A stretch of DNA of 64,000 nt from Ponticaulis profundi (GTDB taxonomy: Bacteria > Pseudomonadota > Alphaproteobacteria > Caulobacterales > Hyphomonadaceae). Below are positions 34,296 to 41,797 of the stretch, piece after piece. Location of the stretch: NCBI RefSeq assembly GCF_042659465.1, contig NZ_JBHSSW010000004.1:310001-374000 (forward strand), read 5' to 3'. Both the position numbers and the translations under genes were made by a program. How positions within the stretch are numbered: position 1 is the stretch's first letter; the number at the start of each line of letters is the position of its first letter. Below the pieces are notes generated by a model, which saw only the letters and a list, made by a program, of their open reading frames with translations, was not told the origin of the DNA and made no database searches.

Positions 34296-34913
34296 ATGGA
34301 ACAGGAAGACTCATTTCAGCCTTTTGCGCGGACAGATCGCGAAGCGGTGATCCAGACCGTCGTTTGGAGTCTGCTTCTGTTGTCGATCGCACTTGTCAGC
34401 TGGTTTATCTGGTCTGCAGAATATGACGCGCCGCACGTTCTGCTATCGCTGCCGCTTTTCATCGGACTGGTCGCCCTGATCTGGTATGACCTACGACGCT
34501 ACCGACTGCCAAACCTGATCACATATGCGCTGATATTGGCCGGGCTCGGCATCAGCGCCTGGTATGGTCTTGGCACCTTATGTCTGCATCTGTTCGGTGC
34601 AGGCATCGGATATGGTCTGATCTGGGTCCTCAATCGATTTTATGTTTCGGTGCGTCATCGAGAGGGAATCGGTATGGGCGATGCAAAACTGGTTGCCGCG
34701 TCCGGAGCGTGGCTTGGCCCGTTCGCACTTGCGCCGGTTTTGATGCTTTCGAGTGCGGCAGGGATTCTGCTTTTGCTAATCTACAAGTGGAAAATGATGT
34801 TGGATACTGACCAAAAACCAGGCGCGGACCTTGTGCCGTTTGGACCTGCTTTGTGCCTCGGTTTCTGGATCGTCTACTTCGCATGGCCTGTTTTTGCAGG
34901 GAAAATCATATAA
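34296..34913 (+). CDS. gspO: Minimal type IV prepilin peptidase, probable GspO
   Basis: 205 residues with about six membrane helices. The two catalytic aspartates of the A24 aspartic peptidase family are in WYDLRRYRLPN (D65) and GMGDAKL (D129). The cytoplasmic cysteine-rich N-methyltransferase domain of full-length PilD/GspO is missing, as in CpaA/TadV-type peptidases. It is the only prepilin peptidase in the window and precedes the T2SS genes on the same strand, so it probably processes pseudopilins GspG-K. A role in Tad pilus processing is the alternative. The ribosome binding site is weak. Confidence 0.75.
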   Translation: MEQEDSFQPFARTDREAVIQTVVWSLLLLSIALVSWFIWSAEYDAPHVLLSLPLFIGLVALIWYDLRRYRLPNLITYALILAGLGISAWYGLGTLCLHLFGAGIGYGLIWVLNRFYVSVRHREGIGMGDAKLVAASGAWLGPFALAPVLMLSSAAGILLLLIYKWKMMLDTDQKPGADLVPFGPALCLGFWIVYFAWPVFAGKII

Positions 34914-35135
34914 CGCTCTTTTGAGTGCGTGATGAATTCCTATCACTTTGGATAGTGTGTCCCAAACCCCACAAATGATGGCGGGCGCCAGCTTTCTGGC
35001 AAATGTCAAAAAAGCGTAACAGTGCTGTGCGAGTAGCTGGATGCAGTCATGGGTAGTTACGGAAAAATAATAATCCATCCGAGCGCCACAGGACTGAAGA
35101 AAAACGCCAACAGCTCATTTGAGGGGGCTCAACGT

Positions 35136-37982
35136 ATGAAGATCGCAGGAACCCTGCGCTCGCTCGCGCTTGCGAGTGCGGCCGCTATCGCACTGGTCGG
35201 GTGTTCTGACACCGACATCAGTTCTCCTGGCGCTCCAGCGCCGGTGCCATCACCAACACCGACACCTACGCCAACGCCGACACCTACACCGTCTGCGACC
35301 ATCAATCTTGTGCCAACTGCAGGCTGTCCGACCGGTTCGTCCGAGACACGTTTTGACTCTGTGGCGGCTGATGGCTTCTCAAGCATTGATGTCTGTTCGC
35401 TGACAGGTGAAATCACGACAGACGTCGAGATCCCAGCCGGTACAACGATCGCGATCGAAGGTCCGGTCTTCATCGGCCAGGATGGGGGTACGTCTGCAAC
35501 CCTGACTCTGAACGAAGGCGTTCGCGTCTATGGCGCATCTGCTGGCGGTACAGCGACAGCGACGGACGACTATCTGGTTGTGACGCGCGGTTCTCAGCTG
35601 GTTGTGAACGGCACGGAAAGTGCTCCGGTTCGCATGACAGCGCGCGCGGCCATCAATGACGAGGAAACGGGTTCTTCCATCATTGAGTTCGGAACGAACG
35701 CTCAGTGGGGCGGTCTGGTCATCAACGGCTTTGCGCCAATCAATGACTGTTCTGAAGACGGTATCGCGGGCGGCACAGCCGAATGCGAAAAGTCTGGTGA
35801 GGGCGCTTCCGGCTTCTTCGGCGGTGACAATCCGGCAGACAGCTCAGGTTCGATTGAATACCTGATCGTTGAGTATGCAGGTTCGCGCCTGACAAACGAA
35901 GACGAACTCAACGGCATCGCTTTCCAGGGCGTCGGTAACGGCACGCTGGTCGAGTATGTTCAGGTTCACAACAACCTCGACGACGGCATTGAGTGGTTCG
36001 GTGGTACGGTCAACGTGAAGTACGCGGTTGTTACCGGTGCTGGCGATGACTCGATTGACTGGACAGACGGCTGGCAGGGTAATCTGCAGTTCGCAGCGGT
36101 TCGCTCTACGGTTCCATCTTCTGATGACCCACGCGGTATCGAAGCTGACAACCAGCGTCCAAACGATCTGGAGCCATTCTCGTCTCCAACGCTTTCAAAC
36201 TTCACGCTACGTGGCACGGCAGGCAACCAGCAAGGTATGCTTCTGCGTCGCGGCACGAAGGGTAACTTCCTGAACGGCATTATCGTCGATTTCGAATCTG
36301 GTATCGACATTGATGACGCTCAGACCTTCACCAACATCGACAATGGTGAGCTGACCATCGCGTCATTCTTCCTGGATAACCCAGTGAACTTCACCCAGGA
36401 CGATGATCCGCTTGATCCGGCTGACACGACGAATGTTGAAACGGGCAACAACTCGCTCGTTGATCGTTTCTTCCCAGGTCAGAACGAACTCAACGTTCCA
36501 GCGACACAGCCGGAAGGTGATTTCTTCGACACGGTCGATTACATCGGTGCGTTCGGTCCGGATGAAACGGCTGAAAGCAACTGGGCGAGCTTCGCTCTGC
36601 CTGGCACGCTGTTCGAAGAGCAGGAAGCTGTTTGCCCAACCGGCACAGAAGACGCTGGCACGATCACGGTCGCTGCAACAAACACCGAAAAACTGCTTTG
36701 CCAGATTGATGGTGAAAACGCGATCACGAGCAACATCACGCTCAGCAATGGCGACGACATCGTTTACGAACTCGTCAATCCGGTCTTCATCGGTGTGGAC
36801 CGCGGTCCGGACCCAGCTGCTCCACTCGCTGGTTCTGCTTCTGCGACACTGACGATTGATGCTGGTGTCACGGTCGTTTCCGAAGGCAATGACGACTATC
36901 TCGTCATCACCCGTGGTTCGCGCATCCTCTCGAACGGTACGGCAAGTGCACCAGTCGTCTTCACGGCAAAAGGTGTTCTGGACGGTTCTGTTGCAGCGGA
37001 CGAAACCACAAAAGGCATTTGGGGCGGTCTGGTCCTGAACGGCCGTGCTCCTATCAATGACTGTGCAGAAGACGGCGCTGAAGGCGGTACGATCGAATGT
37101 CAGAAATCCGGTGAAGGCGCTTCTGGCTTCTTCGGCGGCGCGACAGCTGACGACGACTCCGGTCAGATCTTCTACACCCGCGTTGAATATGCCGGTGTGC
37201 GTCTGACCAACGAAGACGAGCTGAACGGCATCGCCTTCCAGGGCGTCGGTTCTGGCACGGAAGTCAGCTATGTTCAGGTCTACAACAACCTGGATGACTG
37301 CTTCGAATGGTTCGGCGGTACGGTTTCTGCTGATCACCTCGTTGCGCTTGGTTGCGGTGATGACTCGCTCGACTGGACAGACGGCTGGCAGGGTTCTCTG
37401 CAGTACTCAATCGTCTATCCGGGCGAAGGCGACATGTCTGACGACCCACGTGGTATCGAAGGCGACAACCAGCGTCCAAACGACCTGACGCCAATGTCTA
37501 TGCCTAACCTGTCCAACTTCACGCTGATCAACTCTGGTGACGCAGCTGTGGATGCCGGTGCGGTGCTTCGCCGTGGCATGGGCGGTACAATCGTGAACGG
37601 CATTATCGTCGGCTTCGACGATGGTATCGACATCGATGACCAGCAGACATTCGACAATCTGGACAATGGTGATCTGACCGTTGCTTCGCTCTTCCTCGAT
37701 AACGCGAACAACATCCGTCAGGACAGCGGCGAGCCAGTACTGACGCCAGTTGCTGAAGACAACATTGTCGAAGGCGACCAGACCCTGTCAGGCTTCACAT
37801 TCCGTGCGGGCCGTCCGGGCGTGGTTCCTGGCGATAGCGAAAGCGCTGTTTCAGCCTTCGACGTCACCGGCATCGGCGAACTCGAAGCGGTCGATTTCAT
37901 CGGCGCTGTCGAGAACGAAGATGACACCTGGTTTGCAGGTTGGACCGTCGACGAGAACGGCGACGTCACATCCGTCGAATAA
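35136..37982 (+). CDS. Large Asp-rich duplicated lipoprotein encoded within the T2SS locus
   Basis: 948 residues from ATG 35136 (GAGGGGG upstream; 29 extra codons are open before it). The signal peptide ends in lipobox LVGC (C23). A Pro-Thr linker at about 36-53 spaces the lipid anchor from two tandem copies of an acidic domain starting at C64 and C500. Shared motifs are GEGASGFFGG, LTNEDELNGIAFQGVG, NNLDD..EWFGGTV, GDDS.DWTDGWQG and DDPRGIE.DNQRPNDL. These suggest a beta-helix-like fold with many carboxylates, perhaps binding calcium or a cationic ligand. I know similar unnamed proteins beside TonB receptors, but no assigned function. Its place between gspO and a TonB receptor suggests a surface lipoprotein exported by this T2SS. 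Confidence 0.72.
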   Translation: MKIAGTLRSLALASAAAIALVGCSDTDISSPGAPAPVPSPTPTPTPTPTPTPSATINLVPTAGCPTGSSETRFDSVAADGFSSIDVCSLTGEITTDVEIPAGTTIAIEGPVFIGQDGGTSATLTLNEGVRVYGASAGGTATATDDYLVVTRGSQLVVNGTESAPVRMTARAAINDEETGSSIIEFGTNAQWGGLVINGFAPINDCSEDGIAGGTAECEKSGEGASGFFGGDNPADSSGSIEYLIVEYAGSRLTNEDELNGIAFQGVGNGTLVEYVQVHNNLDDGIEWFGGTVNVKYAVVTGAGDDSIDWTDGWQGNLQFAAVRSTVPSSDDPRGIEADNQRPNDLEPFSSPTLSNFTLRGTAGNQQGMLLRRGTKGNFLNGIIVDFESGIDIDDAQTFTNIDNGELTIASFFLDNPVNFTQDDDPLDPADTTNVETGNNSLVDRFFPGQNELNVPATQPEGDFFDTVDYIGAFGPDETAESNWASFALPGTLFEEQEAVCPTGTEDAGTITVAATNTEKLLCQIDGENAITSNITLSNGDDIVYELVNPVFIGVDRGPDPAAPLAGSASATLTIDAGVTVVSEGNDDYLVITRGSRILSNGTASAPVVFTAKGVLDGSVAADETTKGIWGGLVLNGRAPINDCAEDGAEGGTIECQKSGEGASGFFGGATADDDSGQIFYTRVEYAGVRLTNEDELNGIAFQGVGSGTEVSYVQVYNNLDDCFEWFGGTVSADHLVALGCGDDSLDWTDGWQGSLQYSIVYPGEGDMSDDPRGIEGDNQRPNDLTPMSMPNLSNFTLINSGDAAVDAGAVLRRGMGGTIVNGIIVGFDDGIDIDDQQTFDNLDNGDLTVASLFLDNANNIRQDSGEPVLTPVAEDNIVEGDQTLSGFTFRAGRPGVVPGDSESAVSAFDVTGIGELEAVDFIGAVENEDDTWFAGWTVDENGDVTSVE
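35247..35294 (+). repeat. Pro-Thr-coding imperfect tandem repeat
   Basis: Codes for a (Pro-Thr)6 run flanked by Pro-Ser. At the DNA level an 18-base unit (ACACCGACACCTACGCCA and a two-mismatch copy) occurs twice, so linker length could vary by slippage in frame. It acts as a flexible, probably extended spacer behind the lipidated cysteine. Confidence 0.75.
35325..37979 (+). repeat. Intragenic domain duplication
   Basis: The lipoprotein coding sequence holds two copies of one domain of about 435-450 residues, the first at 35325-36632 and the second from 36633 to the end. The copies share motif order and many identical blocks but differ in loops, so the duplication is old enough for protein divergence. 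Several blocks remain alike in DNA, for example around 35880-36080 and 37190-37395. Confidence 0.85.
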
Positions 37983-37999
37983 GATGAACGCAAAGGATA

Positions 38000-38020
38000 G
38001 GGGCCGGCATGTCCGGCCCC
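38000..38020 (+). promoter_or_regulatory. Intercistronic hairpin between lipoprotein and TonB receptor genes
   Basis: Perfect 8-base stem GGGGCCGG / CCGGCCCC around CATGT. There is no T-run after it, so it is more likely an mRNA-stabilising or partial-termination element than a full terminator. It would allow unequal amounts of lipoprotein and receptor from one transcript. Confidence 0.55.
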
Positions 38021-38083
38021 GTTCCGACTCATAAGTCACTTCATGTGGAGCCCGCTCCACCGATCCATTTTCTGGGGGTTAAA

Positions 38084-40759
38084 ATGCTCACCCGTTCAAC
38101 GCCTGTCCGCATCCTGCTTCTGACGAGCGCGTCGCTTCTTTGTTTCTCGCCGGGTTTCGCCCAGGAAGGTCAGGTTCCCGAGCAGCCACCTGTACAAGAT
38201 GAGCCTGCGGGCGAGTCTGAAGATCAGCGCACAATGGAGACTGTCCAGGTTCGCTACCGCTTTATTCCCGACGAAAAGCGCTCAACCTCAGAGGTTTCGA
38301 GCTTGCTGGACGCCGGCGACTTTGACCTTCAGGGCGACTCTGATGCGGCGGCTGCTCTGCGCCGCGTCGCGGGTGTCGCAACCGCAGACGACAAATTCGT
38401 CTATGTGCGCGGCCTGAACGAACGTTACTCAAGTGCGACCCTGAACGGTTCGCCACTGCCAAGCCCGGCGCCGCTGCGTCGTGTGGCACCACTCGACCTT
38501 TTCCCGACCTCTGCACTGGACGGTATTCTCGTACAGAAGACATATTCTCCGAACCTCCCGGGTGAATTCGGTGGTGGTCTGGTTGATATCCGTACCAAGG
38601 GTATTCCTGACGACCGCTTCCTTGAAGTGTCTGTCAGCGTTGGCGGTGATACCGAAACAAGCCTCCAGTCCGGCTTGCTCTATGATGGTTCTGACACCGA
38701 TATCTTTGGTTATGACGACGGCGCGCGTGAGCTGCCAAACTTCGATATCTCGAATGAGAATTATGAATTCGGTCGCGCTCTGACGGACAATTCCTCTCTG
38801 CTGGTCATGCAGAGCGGTGATGTGGGCCTGAACTGGTCCGGCGGTCTGACAGGCGGCAACAGCTATGACATCACGCCGGACATCGAGCTTGGTGTGCTGG
38901 GCTCCATCGGCTATTCGAATGACTGGTCAACACGTCAGGGTATTCGCGGACAGGCGGTTCGTCCGTCTGCCAACTCTCCGGAAATCGAAGCGGAAGAACA
39001 ACGCGAACGCTATTCGACACAAAACACGGTCGGCACCAACGCGCTCGCCGTGATCGGCCTGAACCTCTATGATAATCACGAGCTGAAATTCACAGCGCTC
39101 GGCACACGTTCAAGCGAAAAAGAAGCCCGTACGGTCATCGGTGAAACCGAAGAAGACGCCGGTGTTTTCCGTGATGACTCGCTTGAGTGGTTTGAGCGCC
39201 AGCTGTGGACGACACAGATTGCTGGTGAGCATAATTTCCCGGAACTGATGGACCTGAAAGTCAACTGGCGCGGATCTTATTCCGAAGCGCTGCGTGATGC
39301 GCCGTTCCAGCTGTCAAACCGGTATCGTGAAGCAAATGACGGAAGCTTTGTTCTGTCGAGCTCTCCGGCAGCAAACCGTATTCAGTACAGCCGCGTCGAT
39401 GATGACACGACGGATTTCGGCATTGATTTCGAGCTTCCGCTGGCGTTCAGCGGTGACTATTTCAGCGAGATCAATCTGAAAGGCGGTTATGCGTATGTCG
39501 AGAATGACCGCTATGCCAATGTCCGCATTTTCGACGTGACAGGTGTTGGTGGTCTGGCAAACACAGACGGCATCCGCCTCGATTATATCTACAGCGCACT
39601 GTTTAATGGTGGCCCGGGCGTCATCCAGGAAACCGGCGGCATTCAGTTCCCGGAAGCCTATATCGCGACACTTGAAGTCGATGCGGCATACTTCCAGGTC
39701 GATACGCAGATCACGCCATTCATGCGGGCAGCCCTTGGTGGCCGTTTTGAATCTGCGCTTCAGGCTGTTGATACGGTGACGATTGATGGTCCAAGCGAGA
39801 ACAATTTCGTTGAAGCCTGTATCGAACGTCAGGCGGATCAGAGCTGCGACAACAAGGAAGACTTCCTGCCAGCCGCGACGCTCACCTTTACGCCATTCCA
39901 GGATTTCCAGCTGCGCTTCGGTTATTCGGAAACGCTGACCCGTCCACAGTTCCGTGAACTTGCTCCAACGCAGTTCGTGAACACGGAAACGGATGTGTCA
40001 TTCGTTGGTAACCCATTCCTTCAGAATGCTGAGATCAAGAACTATGACCTGCGCGCCGAATACTATTTCGACCGTGGTCAGTTCCTCACCGTGGGTGCCT
40101 TCTACAAGGATATGACCAATCCGATTGAGGAAGTTCTGGTCAATATCGGTAACGTGACGAATACGAGCTTCCTGAACGTGCCGTCTGCCAAACTGTACGG
40201 CGCCGAGATTGAGTATGAGCAAATCGTGCCGGTCTATAACTGGACGGACTGGGGCTTCTTCAGCGACCGTGATCTGACCGTCAAAGCCAACTACACCTGG
40301 TCAGACTCAGAGATCGACGCCAATGGCACAACCTTCGTGAATGGTGGTACGCCAACCGCTCCAGTGATCTCTGAAGTGAATGCCGCCGGTCGCGTGAGCG
40401 ATGGTCGTCGCCTTCAGGGGCAATCTGAGCACCTGGTGAACCTGCAGATTGGTCTGAGCGACTCCAATAGCGGTTCAGAGCTGAACCTTCTGTTCAACTA
40501 TGCAAGTGAGCGCATCCGCTCAGGGGAATCCCTCTCTGACGGTCTGCCTGCGATTGTTGAAGAGCCGCCGATCACTTTCGACCTGGTCTATAATCGTCCA
40601 TTCGAAATTGCCGGTACGAGCTTTGAATTCTCGTTCAACGCTGAGAACCTCTTCGGCGATGGATATGAAGCCTATCAGCAGGGTGGTGGCGTCACGGTTC
40701 CGGTTGATACCTATGATCTGGGACCATCCATTTCCTTCGGGCTGAAGAAAGAGTTTTAA
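38084..40759 (+). CDS. TonB-dependent outer membrane receptor
   Basis: 891 residues from ATG 38084, behind CTGGGGG; upstream codons open to 38009 are not part of the signal. The signal peptide ends near GFAQ. The plug domain has the usual order (VSSLLDAGDFDLQGDSDAAAALRR, YVRGLNERYSSATLNG, FGGGLVDIRTKG) and the 22-strand barrel ends in LKKEF with terminal Phe. It takes up a ligand using TonB-ExbBD energy; no ExbB, ExbD or TonB gene is in the window. It is encoded 101 bases after the duplicated lipoprotein and 84 bases before gspC on the same strand, which suggests shared function. The ligand is unknown; no iron box is evident. Confidence 0.92.
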   Translation: MLTRSTPVRILLLTSASLLCFSPGFAQEGQVPEQPPVQDEPAGESEDQRTMETVQVRYRFIPDEKRSTSEVSSLLDAGDFDLQGDSDAAAALRRVAGVATADDKFVYVRGLNERYSSATLNGSPLPSPAPLRRVAPLDLFPTSALDGILVQKTYSPNLPGEFGGGLVDIRTKGIPDDRFLEVSVSVGGDTETSLQSGLLYDGSDTDIFGYDDGARELPNFDISNENYEFGRALTDNSSLLVMQSGDVGLNWSGGLTGGNSYDITPDIELGVLGSIGYSNDWSTRQGIRGQAVRPSANSPEIEAEEQRERYSTQNTVGTNALAVIGLNLYDNHELKFTALGTRSSEKEARTVIGETEEDAGVFRDDSLEWFERQLWTTQIAGEHNFPELMDLKVNWRGSYSEALRDAPFQLSNRYREANDGSFVLSSSPAANRIQYSRVDDDTTDFGIDFELPLAFSGDYFSEINLKGGYAYVENDRYANVRIFDVTGVGGLANTDGIRLDYIYSALFNGGPGVIQETGGIQFPEAYIATLEVDAAYFQVDTQITPFMRAALGGRFESALQAVDTVTIDGPSENNFVEACIERQADQSCDNKEDFLPAATLTFTPFQDFQLRFGYSETLTRPQFRELAPTQFVNTETDVSFVGNPFLQNAEIKNYDLRAEYYFDRGQFLTVGAFYKDMTNPIEEVLVNIGNVTNTSFLNVPSAKLYGAEIEYEQIVPVYNWTDWGFFSDRDLTVKANYTWSDSEIDANGTTFVNGGTPTAPVISEVNAAGRVSDGRRLQGQSEHLVNLQIGLSDSNSGSELNLLFNYASERIRSGESLSDGLPAIVEEPPITFDLVYNRPFEIAGTSFEFSFNAENLFGDGYEAYQQGGGVTVPVDTYDLGPSISFGLKKEF

Positions 40760-40804
40760 TCAGCGCCCCTGCGGGGGTAAGGATTAAAAGCTCTACACAA
40801 GACA

Positions 40805-40838
40805 TCGGCCGAAGCAGCCTTTAAGCTGGTTCGGCCGA
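40805..40838 (+). promoter_or_regulatory. Hairpin abutting the gspC start codon
   Basis: Inverted repeat TCGGCCGAA / TTCGGCCGA (9 base pairs), then one mismatch and CAGC / GCTG with a 6-base loop. It ends five bases before ATG 40844 and covers the place where a ribosome binding site should be. Without a T-run it is not a classic terminator. It may control entry into the gsp operon. Confidence 0.6.
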
Positions 40839-40843
40839 GTTCA

Positions 40844-41797
40844 ATGAAAGTAACACGCGTGCGGGTTTCGAAATCAGCAATGTCAGGTCTTGGAAGCGCT
40901 CTTCTGGAGCGTAAGGGACGCATTGGCACCGGTTTCGGACTGGCCTTCGATCTGATCTGTCTGGCATTGCTGGCGCTCGCAATTGCGAGGATCATCTGGG
41001 TGCTTCTGTCACCTGCAGCGTTCGTGGATATGACCGGGCGCATGACGGAACAAACCGCCGCGCCGCGTGTGGAAACCCTGCAGGCAGACCCAGGCATTTT
41101 TAGCCGGTTCAATCCTTTTGATCGCCAGCTCGTTCAGAGTGAGGACGCGATTGAGGAAAGCGCGCCGGAAACCTCCCTTAATCTGCAGATTCGTTCACTG
41201 ATCGCATCGACCGACCCTGAAAGCAGTTCGGTTCGTCTGCAATTGCCGGATAACAGTGTGAAACGCTTCTCTGTGGGTGATCGGGTCGTGAATGGCGTCA
41301 CGCTGGAACGCATTCTGGAGGACCGGGTGATCCTGTCTCGATCGGGACAGCGCGAGGTGCTGTATGCTTATGAAACCCGTGTGCTCGACATTGATCTGGA
41401 AGGACGCCAGGACGCATCAGCCAGACCTGAAACAGGGGCGCAGAGCGAAGTAGATGACGCACCGACCTCTCAGACTGTCGACCTGACGGATGTGCGCGTC
41501 GAGAGCATGGATGTTTTCTACAACGGTATCCGGCTACGACGCGAAGTTGATGATGCCGGCCAGATTGGTCTGATCATTCAGAGCAATTCTGATCCAGCGC
41601 TTCTGGAAACGCTCAGCCTGGTTGCGGGAGACCGTCTGGACCGTTTGAATGGGTATGACCTGAACGAAGATTCCGTTTCAGACCTTTATCCAAGGCTGCG
41701 CGACGAAACGCAGCTGGAACTAGATTTCACGCGAGATGGTCGGGCCATGTCGCGTACCATTGAGATTGGACGACTTGCCGGGGAAAGCAATGAGTAA
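40844..41797 (+). CDS. gspC: Type II secretion system protein GspC
   Basis: 317 residues. One transmembrane helix at about 33-56, a homology region (about 108-185, with RSLIASTDPESSSVRLQLPD and FSVGDRVVNGVTLERILEDRVIL) and a C-terminal PDZ-like domain (about 210-310, with LVAGDRLDRLNGYDLNE). GspC links the inner membrane platform to the secretin GspD and helps recognise substrates. It is the first core gene of the operon. The ribosome binding site is masked by a hairpin. Its stop overlaps gspD by eight bases. Confidence 0.9.
   Translation: MKVTRVRVSKSAMSGLGSALLERKGRIGTGFGLAFDLICLALLALAIARIIWVLLSPAAFVDMTGRMTEQTAAPRVETLQADPGIFSRFNPFDRQLVQSEDAIEESAPETSLNLQIRSLIASTDPESSSVRLQLPDNSVKRFSVGDRVVNGVTLERILEDRVILSRSGQREVLYAYETRVLDIDLEGRQDASARPETGAQSEVDDAPTSQTVDLTDVRVESMDVFYNGIRLRREVDDAGQIGLIIQSNSDPALLETLSLVAGDRLDRLNGYDLNEDSVSDLYPRLRDETQLELDFTRDGRAMSRTIEIGRLAGESNE

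Noticed and set aside
36363..37337. 324-codon minus-strand frame inside the duplicated lipoprotein gene
   Set aside because: It is the complement of the Asp-rich coding repeats, with no start signal or recognisable product.
38084..40759. TonB receptor considered as an iron-siderophore receptor
   Set aside because: No Fur-like box, siderophore gene or ExbBD-TonB gene is nearby; context points to the adjacent lipoprotein and T2SS instead, so no ligand is assigned.
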